DNA from: Betaproteobacteria bacterium TMED156
GTDB taxonomy: Bacteria; Pseudomonadota; Gammaproteobacteria; Burkholderiales; Burkholderiaceae_A
Reading direction: 5' to 3'
Length of the DNA: 10,336 nucleotides
NCBI GenBank assembly: GCA_002171155.1
Contig: NHHF01000029.1
Span: 1-10,336 of the forward strand
The notes beneath the pieces were generated by a model that saw only the letters and a list, made by a program, of their open reading frames with translations, was not told the DNA's origin and did no database searches. A program made the translations under genes and the position numbers. Each line of letters opens with the position of its first letter. Position 1 is the first letter of the stretch. Shown one piece after another: positions 6,662 to 10,336 of the stretch.

Positions 6662-8182
6662 ATAAAAGTTTTTTTTCTTTTCTTTTGTAGAGGTGTATTT
6701 TTTTTGGTCACTATTTTTTCAATAAGAGTTTCAGCTGAATTACCGGACTTAGGGTCATCTGCTGCAAGAGAACTTTCTGTTGAAAGTGAAAAGATTCTTG
6801 GGTCCAAAATATTTAACAGATTGGCAAGAGCCGAGGTAATTTTTAATGATGATGAAGCTACTGACTATTTGAGTATAGAGGTAAAAAAAATAATAAAAAA
6901 AGCAATTGAAAATAATTATATTTCTGGAGATGCTGTAAATTTAATTAACAATTTCGATATCTTTTTAATTAAAGATCCGATGTTAAATGCTTTTGCCTTA
7001 CCTGGTGGAAAAATAGGAGTTCATACTGGACTATTCTTGAACGTTGGTTCTGAGGGAGAGTTAATGTCTGTTTTGTCACATGAACTTGCTCACATTACTC
7101 AAAAACATATAGCAAGAATGTTTGTACAAAGAAAAGAATCATCTGCCCTTATGATAGCTACAGCAATTTTATCGGCCATGGCTGCATCTTCAAGTAATTC
7201 AGACGCAGCTTTTGGACTAATGGCACTTGGCCAAGGTATAGCAAATCAAAAAAGGCTGGTTTTTTCCAAATCTGCCGAAAACGAAGCTGATAGAGTAGGC
7301 TTGAAGTTTTTAACCTCAGCAGGATTCAAACCCACTCATATGGTAAGTATGCTAGAAAGACTTAACTTTGCAAATATGCTGTCCGGAATGAAACCACCTT
7401 GGTTTTCAACACATCCTATGAGTTTTGAAAGGATTGCTGAAATAAAATCCAGGATTCCAATTGAAGAAAAATTCCCCATTAAAACCAGTGTTAGGAAAGA
7501 ATTCTTTACCTTGATTCAAGCTCGATTAAGCAATAATTCAGATTTAGTTAATTTGAAAGAATACAATAAAGAAAATATTCATTTATCCATAGAAATGAAC
7601 GAGATTCCAATTAAGGAGTTATACGGACTTTTCTGGAACTTGCTTGATAGAAATAATTACACAACTGCTAACCAAATAATAATAAAACTAAAAAAAAATT
7701 TGGAATACTCAAAGAATAAAATACGACTCAAACCTATGATTGCTTTAGCTGAAGCTAATTTGATGAATGCTATGAATGAGTTTAAAAAAACAACAAAAAT
7801 TATTGATAATGTTCTTCCGCTCAGACAAGAGCATCCAAGTGAAAGAGCACTGATGAAATTAAAACTAAAAGCTTTAGTGAATTTAAATAAACTTTTTCTT
7901 GCTGAAAAAATTGCAAAAAAAATTATTCAAAAATGGCCTAATGATTTTTCTGTTTGGGCATCAAGAGCATTAATTGCCGATAAAAAAGGTTTAAGAGCAA
8001 AGGCACATATTTATACTGCTGAAAAATACATTGCTATGGGAGATTTGCGTCTGGCAATTGAGCAATTACATTTAGCAAGAGAGTCAAATCAATTGGATTT
8101 TATCTCCCTATCAAAAGTTGACAGCAAACTAAATGAAATAAGAGCTAGTATTAAGGAAAATCTGAAATTTAATCTTCAATAA
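6662..8182 (+). CDS. bepA: Periplasmic M48 zinc metalloprotease with TPR repeats, BepA (YfgC) type
   Basis: BepA-type proteins are periplasmic zinc proteases and chaperones that help assemble LptD and other outer-membrane proteins by the BAM complex and degrade stalled ones. Numbering from the ATA at 6662 (506 residues), the zinc motif HELAH is at 140-144, the third ligand E208 lies in ENEADRVG, and H251 in THPMS matches the fourth conserved histidine of E. coli BepA. The remaining C-terminal ~250 residues are helical and TPR-like, for example YIAMGDLRLAIEQLHLA near the end. From 6662 the N-terminus is a normal signal peptide: KVFFLF, then a hydrophobic stretch, then VSA before ELPDLG, a good signal peptidase I site. 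Starting instead at TTG 6704 (492 residues) leaves only about 11 residues before that site, too short for export. There is no usable ATG or GTG, and an in-frame TAG at 6650-6652 sets the upstream limit. Family assignment is firm; the start codon is unusual and may reflect a sequence error. Confidence 0.9.
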   Translation: MKVFFLFFCRGVFFLVTIFSIRVSAELPDLGSSAARELSVESEKILGSKIFNRLARAEVIFNDDEATDYLSIEVKKIIKKAIENNYISGDAVNLINNFDIFLIKDPMLNAFALPGGKIGVHTGLFLNVGSEGELMSVLSHELAHITQKHIARMFVQRKESSALMIATAILSAMAASSSNSDAAFGLMALGQGIANQKRLVFSKSAENEADRVGLKFLTSAGFKPTHMVSMLERLNFANMLSGMKPPWFSTHPMSFERIAEIKSRIPIEEKFPIKTSVRKEFFTLIQARLSNNSDLVNLKEYNKENIHLSIEMNEIPIKELYGLFWNLLDRNNYTTANQIIIKLKKNLEYSKNKIRLKPMIALAEANLMNAMNEFKKTTKIIDNVLPLRQEHPSERALMKLKLKALVNLNKLFLAEKIAKKIIQKWPNDFSVWASRALIADKKGLRAKAHIYTAEKYIAMGDLRLAIEQLHLARESNQLDFISLSKVDSKLNEIRASIKENLKFNLQ

Positions 8183-8351
8183 CAAATTTTGTACCACAAT
8201 ATGGGCATGAAGCATGTTTCATTTTACCGATATTTAAATATATTTTTGGATGACTGTTCCAGTTTGAATCTTCTTTAGTAGGACAATAGATAATTTCGCT
8301 GAATTTGCTTACTTTGACAATTTTTCTAGGTGGTGAGCTAGTTTTGATCAT
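8169..8351 (-). CDS. Small CHCC zinc-finger protein (zf-CHCC / NDUFS6-like)
   Basis: This 60-residue protein carries the spaced ligands C23, H34, C49 and C52 in YCPTKEDSNWNSHPKIYLNI and ASCPYCGTKF. That is the zf-CHCC pattern shared with the mitochondrial complex I subunit NDUFS6. Bacterial members are short, uncharacterised single-domain proteins, probably binding one zinc ion in the cytoplasm; a link to respiration is only by homology. In betaproteobacteria such a protein commonly follows ilvE, as it does here with an 8-base gap, so it is probably translated from the ilvE message. The start at 8351 has only a weak upstream AAG. Its 3' end overlaps the tail of the BepA gene by 14 bases. No frame or composition anomaly is seen, and the four ligands make it a real gene despite its size. 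Confidence 0.9.
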   Translation of the reverse strand: MIKTSSPPRKIVKVSKFSEIIYCPTKEDSNWNSHPKIYLNIGKMKHASCPYCGTKFVIED

Positions 8352-8359
8352 TTTATTAC

Positions 8360-9289
8360 TTAAATTTCGTTAAGCCAATGAGAAAACTTTTCTGTTTTTC
8401 CAGCTACTATGTCAAAAAATAGTTGCTGAAGATTATTAGTTATTTCACCTTTTTTTCCGTCTCCAATTTGTCTGTCGTCAAGTTCTTTTATTGGAGTTAT
8501 TTCTGCAGCAGTTCCAGTAAAAAAAGCTTCATCAGCCCCATATATTTCATCTCTAGTAATTCTTTTCTCTTTTATTGTAATACCCATTTCCTTTGCAAGT
8601 TCAAAAACAGTGTCCCTTGTTATTCCGTCTAAGCAAGTAGTGAGATCGGTTGTGTAAATGATATTTTTTTTAACAATAAAAAGGTTTTCTCCAGCACCCT
8701 CTGAAACGTAACCATCAGTATCTAACATCAAAGCCTCATCATATCCATTTTTTGATACCTCTTGATGGGCTAAAATTGAATTAATATAATATCCACAAGC
8801 TTTAGCTCTTACCATTGACGAGTTGATGTGATGTCTGCTGAAAGAGGAAGTTTTAACTCTTATTCCATTTGAAAGACCGTCATCTCCAAGATAAGTACCC
8901 CATGGCCATGCTGCAATTGAAACATGAACTGAGCAACCCTCTGGATTCAATCCCATTTTTTCTGAGCCCAAAAAAACAATAGGTCTAATATAACAAGCTT
9001 TAAGTTTGTTCATTCTTACGACTTCAATTTGAGCAGTTTCAAGATCATTCCTTGAGAAGGGAATTTTGATTTGGAAGATTTTTGCTGAGTTTATAAGCCT
9101 CTGAGTATGCTCGCCTATCCTAAAAATAGCACTTCCATTGGTCGTCTCATAGCATCTTACACCTTCAAAAACCCCCATTCCATAGTGAAGGGTGTGAGTA
9201 AGGATATGAATATTTGCCTCTCTCCAAGCAACAAATTCACCGTCCATCCATATAAAACCGTCCCTGTTAGACATGGGCACAACTTGCAT
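8360..9289 (-). CDS. ilvE: Branched-chain amino acid aminotransferase
   Basis: IlvE is a fold-type IV PLP enzyme that makes the last transamination in leucine, isoleucine and valine synthesis, with glutamate as amino donor. The 309 residues show the family signatures: WMDGEFVAW (14-22), HTLHYGMGVFEGVRCY (32-47), RPIVFLG (102-108), and the PLP lysine K163 in SSMVRAKACGYYINS. GYVSEGAGENLFIV (193-206) contains E197, which contacts the pyridine nitrogen. LDGITRD (220-226) and TGTAAEITPI (258-267) bind the phosphate and mark the branched-chain subgroup rather than D-amino acid transaminase or PabC. The start is ATG 9289-9287, not Met6, because AGGAG lies six bases upstream. The gene follows glnE by 47 bases and precedes the zinc-finger gene by 8, so glnE-ilvE-zinc finger is probably co-transcribed. 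Confidence 0.96.
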   Translation of the reverse strand: MQVVPMSNRDGFIWMDGEFVAWREANIHILTHTLHYGMGVFEGVRCYETTNGSAIFRIGEHTQRLINSAKIFQIKIPFSRNDLETAQIEVVRMNKLKACYIRPIVFLGSEKMGLNPEGCSVHVSIAAWPWGTYLGDDGLSNGIRVKTSSFSRHHINSSMVRAKACGYYINSILAHQEVSKNGYDEALMLDTDGYVSEGAGENLFIVKKNIIYTTDLTTCLDGITRDTVFELAKEMGITIKEKRITRDEIYGADEAFFTGTAAEITPIKELDDRQIGDGKKGEITNNLQQLFFDIVAGKTEKFSHWLNEI

Positions 9290-9295
9290 TTTTTT

Positions 9296-9300
9296 CTCCT
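9296..9300 (-). promoter_or_regulatory. Ribosome binding site of ilvE
   Basis: On the minus strand AGGAG is followed by six A's and then ATG 9289. It fixes the ilvE start at Met1 instead of Met6. It is also the local comparison for the AGGAG-six bases-ATA arrangement at 6651-6664. Confidence 0.75.
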
Positions 9301-9336
9301 ATCTTGTTTATTTTATCTGAGGAGTAACAAAAAAAG

Positions 9337-10336
9337 TTATTTCTCTGAATTAAGATCTGATAAATTCCTAATATTTACGGGGGCATTTTTAAAAACTTTT
9401 TTCCACAGCTGATTTACATAATTTCTTTGAATCTTAAAGTTTTCAAAATCCACTTTGACATTTTTTTCCCCTTTTAACCTGTATTTATGTTGTATTGTTC
9501 TATATTCTGCATAGATATTAGCTACCTTGATTGTTAAGCTTTCCGGTAAAACTTTTTTAGATGCAAAATCGTTCAATAAATTTATAGTACCAATGTTCTG
9601 ACAAAATGATTCATGATATGTTGCATATCTCAGAACTGTTGCTTGTGTGATGAATTCAATATCAATCATTCCACCATTATCATACTTAATATCAAATAAT
9701 TTGGGTTTTGTTTCATATGAGGATGTAATTTTGTTTCTCATCGAAATTATTTCTTCAGTTAATTTTTGGGGACTACGTCTAATTTGCAGAATTGAGCTAC
9801 GAATTTCTTCAAATGTTTCTCCTATTTCTCTGTTTCCTGCACAAAATCTAGATCTGGAAACAGCTTGGTGCTCCCATAGCCAAGCTTTATTTTTTTGATA
9901 TTCATGAAATGATTCAAGGGAGGTGACAAGTAAACCAGAATTTCCATTTGGTCTGAGTCTCAAGTCAATACTAAAAAGGCTTCCAGCAGAAGTTGAAACT
10001 GAAAGCCAAGAAATAAATCTTTTTATAATTTTGATATAGGTAGAATAATTGTGGTCTTGTATAGTTTTGGTTAAAAAAATTAAGTCCAAATCCGAGGCAA
10101 AGCCAAACTCTTTACTTCCTAATTTACCGAAGGCAATTACAGCAATTTTGGGAAATTTATCACTAGGAAAATAACTCTTCCAAACACAAAACAGTGTAGT
10201 ATCAATGATTACATCTGCTAAATTAGACATTTGCTCAGAGAGTTCCTGAATGCTCCATTTGTTTCCATGATCCTGAACCAAAAGCTTAAACAAATTTGCT
10301 TGATGCACTTGTCTTAAAATATTTATTTGATTTTCA
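9337..10336 (-). CDS. glnE: Glutamine synthetase adenylyltransferase, C-terminal part (truncated by window edge)
   Basis: GlnE adenylylates and deadenylylates glutamine synthetase in response to PII and glutamine. The frame is open at the right edge, reading ENQINILRQ into the visible part, so the gene starts outside the window. The GTG at 10308 is an internal valine, not the start. About 332 residues are visible, against about 900 or more in complete GlnE, and they correspond to the C-terminal adenylyltransferase half. Counted from 10308 as residue 1, FGKLGSKEFGFASDLDLIFL (60-79) carries the nucleotidyltransferase G-K-L-G and D-L-D elements. DLRLRPNG gives the third acidic site, followed by YQKNKAWLWEHQA and the FDIKYDNGGMIDIEFITQ segment. 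The N-terminal deadenylylating half cannot be judged from here. It is the first visible gene of the glnE-ilvE-zinc finger set. Confidence 0.93.
   Translation of the reverse strand, partial: ENQINILRQVHQANLFKLLVQDHGNKWSIQELSEQMSNLADVIIDTTLFCVWKSYFPSDKFPKIAVIAFGKLGSKEFGFASDLDLIFLTKTIQDHNYSTYIKIIKRFISWLSVSTSAGSLFSIDLRLRPNGNSGLLVTSLESFHEYQKNKAWLWEHQAVSRSRFCAGNREIGETFEEIRSSILQIRRSPQKLTEEIISMRNKITSSYETKPKLFDIKYDNGGMIDIEFITQATVLRYATYHESFCQNIGTINLLNDFASKKVLPESLTIKVANIYAEYRTIQHKYRLKGEKNVKVDFENFKIQRNYVNQLWKKVFKNAPVNIRNLSDLNSEK

Noticed and set aside
6669..6705. A T-rich tract that might be the tail of an intrinsic terminator
   Set aside because: No GC-rich stem precedes it, and it encodes the Phe/Leu-rich core of the protease signal peptide.
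6704..6706. TTG as the start of the protease gene
   Set aside because: It has no ribosome binding site and leaves only about 11 residues before the predicted cleavage site, whereas 6662 has both. Kept as the alternative if ATA is disallowed.
9290..9336. Separate ilvE promoter in the gap after glnE
   Set aside because: A TAAAAT (9315-9310, minus strand) resembles a -10, but no acceptable -35 lies 16-18 bases upstream. In DNA this AT-rich that match alone is not enough.
9107..9412. A 101-codon plus-strand frame across the ilvE start and glnE end
   Set aside because: It overlaps two well-supported minus-strand genes, has no ribosome binding site or known motif, and is explained as a shadow.
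10306..10308. GTG as the start of a 323-residue protein at the right edge
   Set aside because: The frame stays open to the window edge with GlnE-like sequence upstream, and the protein is only the C-terminal half of GlnE. The GTG is an internal codon.

Overview
No undescribed biological system is visible here. This is a compact, strongly AT-rich stretch of bacterial core genome with eight complete protein genes and two more cut by the window edges. There are no RNA genes, mobile elements, CRISPR arrays or long repeats. The longest gene-free gap is only about 53 bases, and neighbouring genes often overlap by a few bases. The proteins look proteobacterial. The minus-strand order glnE, ilvE, CHCC zinc-finger protein, and the plus-strand order mpl, RNB ribonuclease, aroE, are arrangements I associate with Betaproteobacteria. 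Low G+C, Lys/Asn/Ile-rich proteins and tight packing suggest a streamlined lineage, for example an OM43-like marine or freshwater methylophilale. That placement is inference from gene content and composition, not a database result.

Layout. (1) Positions 2-367, minus: the N-terminal 122 residues of a small protein with a degenerate nucleotidyltransferase motif, divergent from mpl across a 36-base gap. (2) Positions 404-6133, plus: a four-gene run of mpl (murein peptide recycling), an RNB-family exoribonuclease, aroE (shikimate dehydrogenase) and mgtE (Mg2+ channel). Two of the three junctions are 4-base stop/start overlaps (GTGA, ATGA) and the third is a 26-base gap, so this is probably one operon. 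(3) Positions 6120-6608, minus: moaC (molybdenum cofactor synthesis), whose 3' end overlaps mgtE tail to tail by 14 bases. (4) Positions 6662-8182, plus: a BepA-type periplasmic M48 metalloprotease/chaperone divergent from moaC. The two share a 53-base gap with a palindromic -10 element, ATTATAAT. (5) Positions 8169-10336, minus: glnE (3' part only), ilvE and a 60-residue CHCC zinc-finger protein, in that transcription order. The last gene overlaps the BepA gene tail to tail, again by 14 bases.

Together the genes cover routine housekeeping: cell-wall recycling (Mpl), outer-membrane quality control (BepA), RNA turnover (RNB), aromatic and branched-chain amino acid synthesis (AroE, IlvE), nitrogen control of glutamine synthetase (GlnE), magnesium uptake (MgtE) and cofactor synthesis (MoaC). 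The point most worth a second look is the start of the BepA gene. A good AGGAG ribosome binding site and a complete signal peptide point to an ATA codon at 6662, with no ATG, GTG or TTG that could encode the whole signal peptide. Other observations are the symmetrical moaC/bepA promoter, the possibly leaderless mpl start, the two identical-length convergent overlaps and the altered nucleotidyltransferase motif.
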